NCBI RefSeq assembly: GCF_007830495.1
Contig: NZ_VLKW01000013.1
Location: 1 to 64,000 of the forward strand
Length of the DNA: 64,000 nt
DNA from: Pseudoduganella flava
GTDB lineage: Bacteria; Pseudomonadota; Gammaproteobacteria; Burkholderiales; Burkholderiaceae_D
Direction: 5' to 3'
Under the pieces are notes generated by a model that ran no database searches, was not told the origin of the DNA, and saw only the letters and a program-made list of their open reading frames with translations. Position 1 is the stretch's first letter. Each line of letters starts with the position of its first letter. Position numbers and translations under genes: made by a program. Shown in pieces: positions 40,395 through 49,237 of the stretch.

Positions 40395-40426
40395 AAAAAA
40401 AGCCGCCACCCTCGCGGATGGCGGCT
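40394..40426 (-). terminator. Intrinsic terminator of the S46 peptidase gene, interrupted by the IS
   Basis: Read on the minus strand, AGCCGCCATCC and its complement GGTGGCGGCT pair around GCGAG, followed by TTTTTTT (40400-40394). It starts 19 bases after the peptidase stop. IS copy 2 cuts right after the T-tract, and its target duplication is part of that tract, so the terminator remains functional on the peptidase side. Confidence 0.85.
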
Positions 40427-40444
40427 TCGTTGACGCGGCAGCGC

Positions 40445-42592
40445 TTACTGCTTCGGATACTTGATCGTCATTTCCTTCAGCACGTTGTCGGCGTGGTCGA
40501 CTTCCTTCATCACCCACAGCATGTAGCGCACGTCCAGGTGGATCGCCCGCGTGATCGCCGTGTCGAAGTACCAGTCCTTCGTGATCGACTCATACGTCGA
40601 ATCGAAATTCAGGCCGACCAGTTCGCCGCGCTTGTTGACGATCGCGGAGCCTGAGTTGCCGCCCGTCGTGTCGGCGCTGGACAGGAAGTCCACCGGCACG
40701 GTGCCCAGCACCGGGTCCTTGAACTGACCGTAGCGCTTCGCCTTGATCTCATCGAGCAGCGGCTTGGGCGCATCGAACGGGTCCTTGCCAGTGTGCTTTT
40801 CGACGATGCCTTCGACCGTCGTGAACGGGCCCTTCGTCACGCCATCCTTCGGCGAATAGGCCGACACGGTGCCGTAGGTGACGCGCAGCGTGGAGTTCGC
40901 GTCGGGGTACACGGGCTTGCCCTGCGATTTCTTCCACGCGATCACGGCGCTCATGTACTGCGGGATCACCTTCTCCAGGTTGCCCTCGACTTCCTTCGAA
41001 CGGTCTTCCAGCTTCAGCGCGAAGTCGTTCAGCTTGACGGCCAGGCGGATGAACGGATCCTCCGATTTCTCCAAGGTGGCGGCATCCGCGTCCAGCAACG
41101 CCAGGCGGGTCTTCGTGTCGCCCAGCTTGGAGCCGCGGTACAGCGCCGGCACGTCGGCCACGCCCGGCAGCAGCGCATCGAGCCCTTGCGGGTGGAACGC
41201 GGCGGGCAGCTTCGCGTAGCGCTGCAGGCCGGCGGCAAAGCGCGCTTCGTCGACGCTGCCGACGTATGACTGCTCCAGGCGGGTCAGGCGCGCCTTGATC
41301 ATCGCCAGGTCGCGGTCCTGGTAGCCGGATTCACGCTCGGCGTCGGGCTTCTTGCGCTCCAGCGCCAGGCGGTACAGGGTGCGCGCGCTCTTGAACAGGT
41401 CGGAATTGGTGGCGACGTTCCACGCGAACTGCTGCTGGTCCAGGGTCATGTCGGCGGCGATCGCCGCATCCAGCTCGGCAAGCATAGCCTTTGACACGCC
41501 CGGCTGCTTCGCGTACCAGGCGCGGAACTCGGCGTCCTGCACGTCCTTGATCGCCGCGATGTCCTTGCGCGCGAAGCCGTCCAGCAGGCCCTGCGTCTTC
41601 TTCATCCGGTTGTTGATCGACTTCACGACGGAGGCATAGCGCACTTCGTCGTTCTTGCTGTGCTTCGTCGCGGCTGCGATCGTGTCCAGGTCGGCCTGGT
41701 ACTCGGCCACCGTGGCCGGATAGCTCACGTCGCGGGCGAAGCGGATCTCGGACGGCAGCTTGTAGCGGCTTGTGCGGCCCGGATAGCCGGCCAGCAGGAT
41801 CGGATCGCCCGCCTTCAGGCCTTCGGCCGAGACGACGAGGAAGTCCTTCGACTTGTACGGCACGTTGTCCGGCGACGGGTCGGCCGGACGGCCATCCTTG
41901 CCCACGTACGCGCGCAGGAACGAGTAGTCGCCCGTGTGGCGCGGCCATTCGTAGTTGTCGATGTCGCCGCCGTAGTTGCCGATCATGTCCGCCGGCGCAT
42001 ACACGAGGCGCACGTCGCGGATCATCATCTGGCGGATGCGGTAGTACTCCAGGCCGCGGTGGAACGCCGGCACGGAGCAGCGGTACGATTTGTCAGTCTC
42101 GCACTCGGCGATCAGCTGCTTGACGCGGCGCTCGATCGCTTCGTGGCGCTGTTTGCCGGCGACGTTGTCCAGGCCCTTCAGCACGCGCTCGGTGACGTTC
42201 TCCACCTTCTCGGTGACGTACACCAGCGTGTTCGGCCCGCCCGGCAGCTCTTCGGCGCGGGTCTTCGCGAGGAAGCCATTGACGATGTAGTTCTTCTCGG
42301 CCGTCGAGTTGCGCTGGATCGCGCCATAGGCGCAGTGATGGTTCGTGACGACCAGGCCATCCGGCGACACGAACGACGCGGAGCAGCCGCCCAGCGACAC
42401 GATCGCGCTCATCGGATGCTTCGTCAGGTCGGCGATCCGCTCGGCGGGAATCTGGATGCCGATGCGTTTCAGTTCCGATTTCAGTTGCGGCAGCTGGTGG
42501 GGTTGCCACTGGCCTTCGTCGCCGTGCGCGGCACCGGTCATGCCGGACAGCGCGGCCAGCAGCGCGGCCGGCAGTGCGAGTTTGTTGAACAA
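40445..42592 (-). CDS. S46-family dipeptidyl-peptidase (DPP7/DPP11-like)
   Basis: A 715-residue secreted serine exopeptidase that removes dipeptides from N termini. Chymotrypsin-fold triad: H in VVTNHHCAYGA, D in GDIDNYEWPRHTGD region, S in TTGGNSGSAIVN. The residue that sets specificity lies in LNFDSTYESI: I read Ser where DPP7 has Gly (FDG) and DPP11 has Arg (FDR). The best start is TTG 42592 (FNKLALPAALLAALSG signal peptide), with AGGA upstream; no ATG lies near. A terminator follows. Confidence 0.85.
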   Translation of the reverse strand: MFNKLALPAALLAALSGMTGAAHGDEGQWQPHQLPQLKSELKRIGIQIPAERIADLTKHPMSAIVSLGGCSASFVSPDGLVVTNHHCAYGAIQRNSTAEKNYIVNGFLAKTRAEELPGGPNTLVYVTEKVENVTERVLKGLDNVAGKQRHEAIERRVKQLIAECETDKSYRCSVPAFHRGLEYYRIRQMMIRDVRLVYAPADMIGNYGGDIDNYEWPRHTGDYSFLRAYVGKDGRPADPSPDNVPYKSKDFLVVSAEGLKAGDPILLAGYPGRTSRYKLPSEIRFARDVSYPATVAEYQADLDTIAAATKHSKNDEVRYASVVKSINNRMKKTQGLLDGFARKDIAAIKDVQDAEFRAWYAKQPGVSKAMLAELDAAIAADMTLDQQQFAWNVATNSDLFKSARTLYRLALERKKPDAERESGYQDRDLAMIKARLTRLEQSYVGSVDEARFAAGLQRYAKLPAAFHPQGLDALLPGVADVPALYRGSKLGDTKTRLALLDADAATLEKSEDPFIRLAVKLNDFALKLEDRSKEVEGNLEKVIPQYMSAVIAWKKSQGKPVYPDANSTLRVTYGTVSAYSPKDGVTKGPFTTVEGIVEKHTGKDPFDAPKPLLDEIKAKRYGQFKDPVLGTVPVDFLSSADTTGGNSGSAIVNKRGELVGLNFDSTYESITKDWYFDTAITRAIHLDVRYMLWVMKEVDHADNVLKEMTIKYPKQ

Positions 42593-42761
42593 GGTATTGT
42601 CCTGTAGGTTGTGGAGAGCGGGGGCAAGTATAAAGCCAGACCCGCGGCGTGGAAATGGGGCCGGCCGACGTTTTTTTGCGCCGCGCACGATCGCGCCACA
42701 ATATTTTCGCGCCTGATCCGTCTATATGGACATGGACACGCCGTACAACCGCAGGATACCG

Positions 42762-43304
42762 ATGACCGAACCCGCCGAAGGCATCACCGACATCGTCGCG
42801 CGCGAGCGCAAGCGCCTGTTCGGCTTCATCCGCCGCCGGGTGGCCGACCCGGGCGACGCCGAGGACATCCTGCAGGACGTGTTCCATGAGTTCGTGCGCG
42901 CCTGCAGCCTGCCCGAACCGATCGAGCAGGCCGGCGCGTGGCTGGTGCGGGTGGCGCAGAACCGCATCGTCGACCGCTTTCGCAAGCGGCGCGAAGAGCA
43001 ACTGCCGGAATTCGACGAGGATGACGACGGCATCTACCTCGACCAGCAGCTGCCCTCGCCCGACGGCGGGCCGGAGGCGGCGTATGCGCGCTCGATGCTG
43101 CTCGCAGCGCTGTCCGCCGCGCTGGACGAACTGCCCGCCAACGAACGCGACGTGTTCATCGCGCACGAACTGGAGGGCACCAGTTTCAACGAGCTGTCCG
43201 CCAGCGGCGGCGTGAACGTGAACACGCTGCTGGGCTGGAAACGGCGCGCCGTGCTGCACCTGCGCGCGCGACTGCAACCCCTGTATGACGAACTTGACTG
43301 GTAA
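42762..43304 (+). CDS. ECF-family RNA polymerase sigma factor
   Basis: A 180-residue ECF sigma factor. Region 2 (about 12-75) reads RERKRLFGFIRRRVADPGDA and EDILQDVFHEF; region 4 (about 120-170) reads LDELPANERDVFIAHELEGT and VNVNTLLGWKRRAVLHLR. I chose ATG 42762 (MTEPAEG) for its AGGA; ATGs at 42726 and 42732 are also in frame. The small membrane protein 13 bases downstream is probably its partner, although it does not look like a typical anti-sigma factor. Confidence 0.88.
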   Translation: MTEPAEGITDIVARERKRLFGFIRRRVADPGDAEDILQDVFHEFVRACSLPEPIEQAGAWLVRVAQNRIVDRFRKRREEQLPEFDEDDDGIYLDQQLPSPDGGPEAAYARSMLLAALSAALDELPANERDVFIAHELEGTSFNELSASGGVNVNTLLGWKRRAVLHLRARLQPLYDELDW

Positions 43305-43317
43305 GGAAGGTGGAACG

Positions 43318-43698
43318 ATGAGAACTTTCGATGGCAAACGCGGTGGCGACTGGCGCTTCCGCTCGGCGCGGTTCCTGGTGCGGATCGTGGTGGTGATCGC
43401 GGTGCTGGTCGCGGTCGTGTGGCTGGTGATGATGCTGTGGAACTGGCTGATGCCCGCGCTGTTCGACGGCGCGCGCACGATCGACTACTGGCATGCACTG
43501 GGCCTGCTGGTCCTGTGCAAGATCCTGTTCGGCGGCGGCCATGGCCGCTGGCGCGAACACCGGCGCTGGCACCACATGAGCGCCGCCGAACGCGAGGAAT
43601 TCGGCCGGCGCTTCCGCGGCCGCTGCCGCGACGGCTACCCGGGCTCCGACTCCGCAACGAGCATGCCTGCCGGCGACAACGGCGGCGACAAGACCTGA
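43318..43698 (+). CDS. Small membrane protein of the ECF sigma locus
   Basis: A 126-residue protein with one or two hydrophobic helices (about 19-40, VVVIAVLVAVVWLVMML, and 58-72, ALGLLVLCKILFGG). The rest is a basic cytoplasmic tail with HHMSAAEREEFGRRFRGR. The layout LWNWLMPALFDG...HALGLLVLCKILFGG recurs in small proteins beside ECF sigma factors. It likely modulates or is controlled by the sigma factor (inference). The start is ATG 43318, after AAGGAAGGTGG. Confidence 0.7.
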   Translation: MRTFDGKRGGDWRFRSARFLVRIVVVIAVLVAVVWLVMMLWNWLMPALFDGARTIDYWHALGLLVLCKILFGGGHGRWREHRRWHHMSAAEREEFGRRFRGRCRDGYPGSDSATSMPAGDNGGDKT

Positions 43699-43717
43699 CG
43701 ACCTTCTGGCGACGACG

Positions 43718-44452
43718 ATGAACGACATGACGACTCCCCCACCCCCTAGCGCCGGCCTGATCGGCTCGGCGCTCCTGAAACTGTTCACCCGCGCCGCCCG
43801 CGTGGTGGACATCGAAGACGCCGGCCCGGCCTTCCGCATCGTCACCCTCGGCGGCCCCGCGCTGCGCAACGCGGCATGGACGCCGGGCGACAAGATCCAG
43901 GTCCAGCTGCCCGGCTGGGTGCGCCGCACCTACACGCCGATGCACTGGGACGCCGTGTACGGCCTGGCGCGCATCCTCGTCTACCTGCATGGCGACGGCC
44001 CCGGCGCGCGCTGGGCGCGCAGCCTGCGCAAGGGCGACACCTGCAGCATTTACGGCCCGCGCCGGTCGATCGTGCCCGATGGCGCGCCGGTCATCCTGTT
44101 CGGCGACGAGACGTCGCTGGGGCTGGCCGCGGCGCTGCGCAGCGACGCCGCGCCAGGCGACGTGCACGTGCTGCTGGAAGTGTCGCGCGATGCCGACGTG
44201 CGCCCGGTGCTCGAGCGCCTGCGCCTGGGCGATGCACACATCGCGGTGCGTGAGGCCGGCGAGCGGCATCTGGCGGCACTGCAGGAGCACCTGACGGCGC
44301 TGCTGCGCACGCACGACTCGGCGGACGTCGTCCTGTCCGGCAAGGCCGGCTCGATCCAGCACCTGAGCCGCGCACTGCGCCAGCACGGCATCGGCGCGGC
44401 ACGCCGCCACACGAAGGCCTATTGGGCGCCTGGCAAGCAGGGGATGGATTGA
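43718..44452 (+). CDS. Siderophore-interacting protein (FAD-dependent ferric reductase)
   Basis: A 244-residue SIP-family protein: FAD-binding beta barrel at 25-110 with RRTYTPMHWD, and an NAD(P)H-binding domain with FGDETSLGLAAAL and the C-terminal RRHTKAYWAPGKQG. These cytoplasmic reductases release iron from ferric siderophores. It is 19 bases downstream of the small membrane protein, so the ECF sigma factor may respond to iron, but no siderophore receptor is in the operon. The start is ATG 43718. Confidence 0.85.
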   Translation: MNDMTTPPPPSAGLIGSALLKLFTRAARVVDIEDAGPAFRIVTLGGPALRNAAWTPGDKIQVQLPGWVRRTYTPMHWDAVYGLARILVYLHGDGPGARWARSLRKGDTCSIYGPRRSIVPDGAPVILFGDETSLGLAAALRSDAAPGDVHVLLEVSRDADVRPVLERLRLGDAHIAVREAGERHLAALQEHLTALLRTHDSADVVLSGKAGSIQHLSRALRQHGIGAARRHTKAYWAPGKQGMD

Positions 44453-44457
44453 AGATC

Positions 44458-44556
44458 GGGGTCAGGAAGGAGTGCAGGCTTACAGGCCTGCACCGCTTCG
44501 CAGGCGAAGAGCGGTGCTCTCCGAAACCCCTGCTACGCCCCGCCGGGTCTGACCCC
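44458..44556. repeat. Structured GGGGTCAG...CTGACCCC element
   Basis: About 99 bases bounded by GGGGTCAG (44458) and CTGACCCC (44556), which pair. Inside are two further stems: GTGCAGGC-TTACAG-GCCTGCAC (44473-44494) and CCGCTTCGC-AGGC-GAAGAGCGG. Folded, it resembles a multi-branched structure. It lies between a plus-strand gene ending at 44452 and a minus-strand gene ending at 44580, so it may act as a bidirectional terminator. The outer arm belongs to the same family as the palindrome at 39171. Confidence 0.7.
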
Positions 44557-44579
44557 GGGGTTTGCCCTGGCGTTGCATC

Positions 44580-45983
44580 TTAGCGCGGCGGCCCTTCCGC
44601 GTGCCACCCTCCGCCTAACGATTGGATCAGCGCCACTGCCGTCGTCTGCCGATCCGCCTGCACCTGGATCAACGCACGCCGCGCATTGAGCGCCGTGACC
44701 TGGGCGCTGACGACGTCCGTGTAGTTCACCTGACCGGCGCGGTAGCGGTTCTCCATCTGCTGCTCGACCTGGTCGGCCGCCTCCGATGCCTGGCGGCGCA
44801 GTTCCTGCTGCTGGGCCAGCGCGCGCGTGGCGGCCAGCTGGTCCTCGACGTTGGCGAACGCGTCGAGCACGGCCTGCCGGTAGCGGGCGATCGCCGCGTC
44901 GCGCGCGGCCTTCGCCTGATCGACGCGGGCAGTGGTCGCGCCCGCATTGAAGATCGCCTGCGCGGCCGACACGCCCAGCGACCACAGGCTGTTCGACGCG
45001 TTGAACAATCCGCCCACTTGGCTGTTGCCGTAGCCGTAAGAGGCGGACAGGTTCAGCGACGGGAAGTAGGCGGCGCGGGCAATGCCGATGTTCTCGTTCG
45101 CGGCCGCCACGTCCCGCTCGGCCGCGGCGATGTCCGGCCGCCGCTGCAGCAATGTCGACGGCACGCCCAGCGGCACTTCCGGCACGACGATGCGCCACCG
45201 CGCCGGCGCCAGTGAGAACTCGGACGGCGCCTTGCCCAGCAGGACGGCGATCGCGTGCTCGTACACGGCACGCTGGCGGACCACCGTCAGCTGGTCCGCA
45301 CGCGCATTGGAGAGCTGGGTCTGCGCCTGCAGCAGGTCGGACTTCGCGGTCACGCCCGCGTTGACGCGGTTCTGCGTGATCTGCAGCACGCGCTCGTAGC
45401 CGGCCACCGTCGTATCGAGGATATCCTTTTCCACGTCCGCCTGGCGCAGGCCGATGTAGTTCGCCACCAGCTCGCCCTGCGCGGACAACCGGGCGGACGC
45501 CAGTTGCGCCGCGCTGGCCTGGGCGCTGGCCTGCGCGCCCGTGACGCCGGCGCGCAGGCTGCCCCAGATGTCCGGCTCCCAGCTGCCGCCGATGTCGACA
45601 CGGTAGTTGTTCGCCGTGCGGGTCGTGCCGCCGCCACCGGAGCGGCCCGCCGACGCATCCAGGCTGACGGTGGGGAACAGCGATGCGCGCTGCTCGGCCA
45701 CCACGGCGCGGGCCTGCGCATACTGGGCCGCGGCCAGCGCCACGTTCTGGTTGTTGACGTCGATGGAGGCCGCCAGCTCGTTCAGCACCGGGTCGCCGAA
45801 CAGCGTCCACCACGGGCCCTTCTCGAGCGCATCGGCGGGCGCCGCGGGCGTCCAGCCGGCGGCCTCCTTGAAGGTGGTGGGGGACGCGGCCGTGGGCACC
45901 TCGTATCTCGGGCCGACGGCGCAGCCGCACAGCAGCGCGGCGCAGGCGATAGTGGAAAGGCGCAATGTCATCTTGGTCTTCAT
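44580..45983 (-). CDS. Outer-membrane efflux lipoprotein (NodT/OprM family)
   Basis: A 467-residue TolC-type outer membrane factor. Lipobox ALLCGCAVG near residues 13-21 gives a lipid anchor. Two OEP repeats follow, each with long helices (DALEKGPWWTLFGDPVLNELA; ARDAAIARYRQAVLDAFANV). It forms the exit duct for the RND pump encoded upstream in the same operon. The start is ATG 45983 (MKTKMTLRLS); the frame remains open further upstream in the pump gene. Its start overlaps the pump stop by four bases. Confidence 0.9.
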   Translation of the reverse strand: MKTKMTLRLSTIACAALLCGCAVGPRYEVPTAASPTTFKEAAGWTPAAPADALEKGPWWTLFGDPVLNELAASIDVNNQNVALAAAQYAQARAVVAEQRASLFPTVSLDASAGRSGGGGTTRTANNYRVDIGGSWEPDIWGSLRAGVTGAQASAQASAAQLASARLSAQGELVANYIGLRQADVEKDILDTTVAGYERVLQITQNRVNAGVTAKSDLLQAQTQLSNARADQLTVVRQRAVYEHAIAVLLGKAPSEFSLAPARWRIVVPEVPLGVPSTLLQRRPDIAAAERDVAAANENIGIARAAYFPSLNLSASYGYGNSQVGGLFNASNSLWSLGVSAAQAIFNAGATTARVDQAKAARDAAIARYRQAVLDAFANVEDQLAATRALAQQQELRRQASEAADQVEQQMENRYRAGQVNYTDVVSAQVTALNARRALIQVQADRQTTAVALIQSLGGGWHAEGPPR

Positions 45984-48900
45984 GGGTGCACGGCCGCCGC
46001 CTCGGCATGGGCGCGGCTCAGTTCTCGTTCGTCGGGTTTGCGGGTGCGCAGCTTGTCGAGCAACAGGTAGACGACGGGCGTCGTCAACAGCGTCAAGAGC
46101 TGGCTGGCGACCAGGCCGCCGATGATCGCCACGCCCAGCGGCTGGCGCAGTTCGGAGCCTTCGCCGAAGCCGATCGCCAGCGGCAGCGCGCCCAGCGCGG
46201 CGGCCAGGGTCGTCATCAGGATCGGCCGGAAGCGCAGCAGGCACGCCTCGCGCACGGCGTCCACGGCGGACAGCCCGCGGGCGCGCTCCGCTTCCAGCGC
46301 GAAGTCGATGATCAGGATCGCATTCTTCTTGACGATGCCGATCAGCAGGAACACGCCGATCAGCGCGATCAGCGAGAACTCCATGCGGAACAGCAGCAGC
46401 GCCAGCACGGCGCCGACGCCGGCCGACGGCAACGTCGACAGCACCGTCACCGGATGCACGAGGCTTTCGTACAGGATGCCCAGCACGATGTAGATGACGA
46501 CGATCGCGGCCAGGATCAGCAGCGGCTGCTGGCGATTCGATTCCTCCGCCTGCTTGGCCTGGCCCTGGAAGCTGCCGCGCACATTGTTCGGCATCGCGAT
46601 GTCGGCCTCGGCCTGCTTGACGGCCTGCTGCGCCTGCGACAGCGTGTAGCCTTCGGCCAGGTTGAACGAGATCGTCGTCGCCAGTTCGCCATCCTGGTGG
46701 TTGACGGATGTCGGCGTCGCGCTTTCGGCGAACGTCGCGATGCCGGACAGCGGCACCATCGGTGACGCCGCCGTCGACAGCGCCGAGCCGGTCGCCGTGT
46801 CGCGCTGCCCTTGCGCGTTGTTGGCCGACGCGTTGGCGCCGCCCGACGCGGCGCTGGTACTTGTACTAGTGCTGGCGCTGGTGCTCGCGCTCGTGGTGGC
46901 CGTCGCCTTCCCCGGCACGTACACATCGCGCAGCGCCTCCGGGCTCTGGGCGAACTCCTGCGCCACTTCCATCACGACCTTGTACTGGTTCAGCTCATCG
47001 TAGATCGTGGCGACCTGGCGCTGGCCGAACGCGTTGTACAGCGCGTTGTCGACGTCCTTGACGGACATGCCGAGGCGCGACGCCGTGTCCTTGTCGATCG
47101 TCACGAACGTCTCCACGCCGTTGTCCTGCTGGTCCGTGTCGACGTCCGTGAGTTCCGGCTGGTTCTTCATCGAGTCCGCCAGCTTTGTCGCCCAGTTCTT
47201 CAGGTCCGCCCGGTTGTCGCTCTTCAGCGTGTACTGGTAAGTCGAGTTGCTGGAGCGCCCGCCCATCCGCAAGTCCTGCACGGGGTTCAGGAACAGCTGC
47301 ACGCCCGTCACCTTCGCCAGTTGCGGGCGCAGCCGCGCGATCACGGCCTGGCCTTTCACATCCCGCTCGGCGGCCGGCTTCAGGTTCACGAACATGAAGC
47401 CGCCGCCGGCGCGCGAGCCGCCAGTGAAGCCGACGACAGTGTCCACCGCCGGGTCCTTGCGGATGATGTCGACCAGCTGGCGCAGCTTGCCCTGCATGGC
47501 CTGGAACGAGATGCTCTGGTCGGCGCGGATGCCGCCGCTGATCTGGCCCGTGTCCTGCTGCGGGAAGAAGCCCTTCGGCGCGGCGGCGAACAGGTAGACG
47601 TTCAGGCCCACGACGAACACGAGGATCAGCATCACCAGCCAGGCGCTGTGCAGCGCCCAGTCCAGCGCATGCGCATACACGCGCTGCATCCACACGAAGC
47701 TGGCCTCGAACGCGCGCGACACGCGGCCCGGCGGTTTGCTCCCCTGCCCGGACTTGAGCAGCCAGGCGCACATCATCGGCGTCGTAGTCAGTGAAATCAG
47801 CAGCGAGATCATCACGGCGGCGGACAACGTGACGGCGAATTCGCGGAACAGCCGGCCCACCTGCCCGCCCATGAACAGCAGCGGAATGAACACGGCCACC
47901 AGCGACAGGCTGATCGACAGCACCGTGAAGCCGACTTCGCGCGCGCCCAGCAGCGCGGCCTTGAAGCGGTCCATGCCCTCCTCGATGTGCCGCGCCGTGT
48001 TTTCCAGCACGACGATCGCGTCGTCGACAACGAAGCCGGTGGCCACCGTCAATGCCATCAGCGACAGGTTGTTCAGCGAGAAGCCCAGCATGTACATGAC
48101 GCCGAACGTGCCGAGCAGCGACACGATCGTCGCGATCGCGGGAATGATCGTCGCGCGCACGCTGCGCAGGAACGCGGAAACGACCAGCACGACGAGAATC
48201 ACGGACAGGATCAACGTGAACTCGATCTCGTGCAGCGACGAACGGATTGAGTTGGTGCTGTCCGATGCGACGGACACCGTGATGTCCTGCGGCAGTTGCT
48301 CGCGCAGCTGCGGCAGCAGCGCACGCACGCTGTCCACCGTTTCGATGATGTTGGCGCCGGGCTGGCGCGTGACCAGCACGATGACGGCGGGCTGGCCGTT
48401 GAACAGGCCCAGCGTGTTCTTGTTCTCCGGCCCATCCTCGACGGTGGCCACGTCGCGCAGGCGGATCGCCGCCTTGTCGCGCCACGCGACGATCAGGTCG
48501 CGGTAGTCGGCCGCCGTGCGGCCGCCCGTCGCCGTGTCCGGCGCCGAGTAGATCTGCAGCCGGCGGCCTTCGCTCTCGATGGCGCCTTTCGGCCGGTTCG
48601 CATTGGTGGCCTGGATCGCCGCCCGCACGTCTTCCATCGCCACGCCATAGCGGTTCAGCGCATACGGCAGCAGCTCGACGCGCACGGCGGGCAGCGAGCC
48701 GCCGCCGATCTCCACGTCGCCCACGCCCTTCACCTGCGCCAGCTTCTGCTGCACGATGTTCGACACGGCCTCGTAGATCTGGCCCGGCCGGCGCGTCGGC
48801 GACGTCAGCGCCAGGATGATCACCGGCGAGTCGGACGGGTTCATCTTGCGGTACGTCGGGTTGCTCTTCAGCGTGGCCGGCAGGTCCGCGCGCGACGCGT

Positions 48901-49237
48901 TAATCGCCGCCTGCACCTCGCGCGCCGCCGCGTCGATCTTGCGGTTCAGGTCGAACTGCAGGTTGATGCGGGTCGAGCCCGACGACGATTGCGACGTCAT
49001 CTCGTTGACGCCGGCAATCACGCCCAGCCGGCGTTCCAGGGGCGTTGCGACGCTGGAGGCCATCGTGTCCGGGCTGGCGCCGGGCAGGTTCGCCGACACG
49101 GAGATCGCCGGGAAATCGACCTGCGGCAGCGGCGACACCGGCAGCACGAAGAACGCCGCGATGCCGGCCAGCGCCAGGCCGATCGTCAACAGCACGGTGG
49201 CGATCGGGCGCCGGACGAACGGTTCGGACAAGTTCAC
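45980..49237 (-). CDS. mdtC: RND efflux pump inner-membrane subunit, MdtC-type, with low-complexity insert
   Basis: A 1085-residue RND transporter with 12 membrane helices and two large periplasmic loops; it exports drugs and bile-salt-like compounds by proton antiport. Proton-relay aspartates are in VATGFVVDDAIVVLEN; GIVKKNAILIIDFALE is also typical. It is about 50 residues longer than usual because of a Ser/Thr/Ala/Gly/Asn insert at about 775-825 (starting ATTSASTSASTSTSTSAASG) in the second periplasmic domain. It pairs with the MdtB-type subunit. ATGA overlaps join it to both neighbours. Confidence 0.92.
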   Translation of the reverse strand: MNLSEPFVRRPIATVLLTIGLALAGIAAFFVLPVSPLPQVDFPAISVSANLPGASPDTMASSVATPLERRLGVIAGVNEMTSQSSSGSTRINLQFDLNRKIDAAAREVQAAINASRADLPATLKSNPTYRKMNPSDSPVIILALTSPTRRPGQIYEAVSNIVQQKLAQVKGVGDVEIGGGSLPAVRVELLPYALNRYGVAMEDVRAAIQATNANRPKGAIESEGRRLQIYSAPDTATGGRTAADYRDLIVAWRDKAAIRLRDVATVEDGPENKNTLGLFNGQPAVIVLVTRQPGANIIETVDSVRALLPQLREQLPQDITVSVASDSTNSIRSSLHEIEFTLILSVILVVLVVSAFLRSVRATIIPAIATIVSLLGTFGVMYMLGFSLNNLSLMALTVATGFVVDDAIVVLENTARHIEEGMDRFKAALLGAREVGFTVLSISLSLVAVFIPLLFMGGQVGRLFREFAVTLSAAVMISLLISLTTTPMMCAWLLKSGQGSKPPGRVSRAFEASFVWMQRVYAHALDWALHSAWLVMLILVFVVGLNVYLFAAAPKGFFPQQDTGQISGGIRADQSISFQAMQGKLRQLVDIIRKDPAVDTVVGFTGGSRAGGGFMFVNLKPAAERDVKGQAVIARLRPQLAKVTGVQLFLNPVQDLRMGGRSSNSTYQYTLKSDNRADLKNWATKLADSMKNQPELTDVDTDQQDNGVETFVTIDKDTASRLGMSVKDVDNALYNAFGQRQVATIYDELNQYKVVMEVAQEFAQSPEALRDVYVPGKATATTSASTSASTSTSTSAASGGANASANNAQGQRDTATGSALSTAASPMVPLSGIATFAESATPTSVNHQDGELATTISFNLAEGYTLSQAQQAVKQAEADIAMPNNVRGSFQGQAKQAEESNRQQPLLILAAIVVIYIVLGILYESLVHPVTVLSTLPSAGVGAVLALLLFRMEFSLIALIGVFLLIGIVKKNAILIIDFALEAERARGLSAVDAVREACLLRFRPILMTTLAAALGALPLAIGFGEGSELRQPLGVAIIGGLVASQLLTLLTTPVVYLLLDKLRTRKPDERELSRAHAEAAAVHP

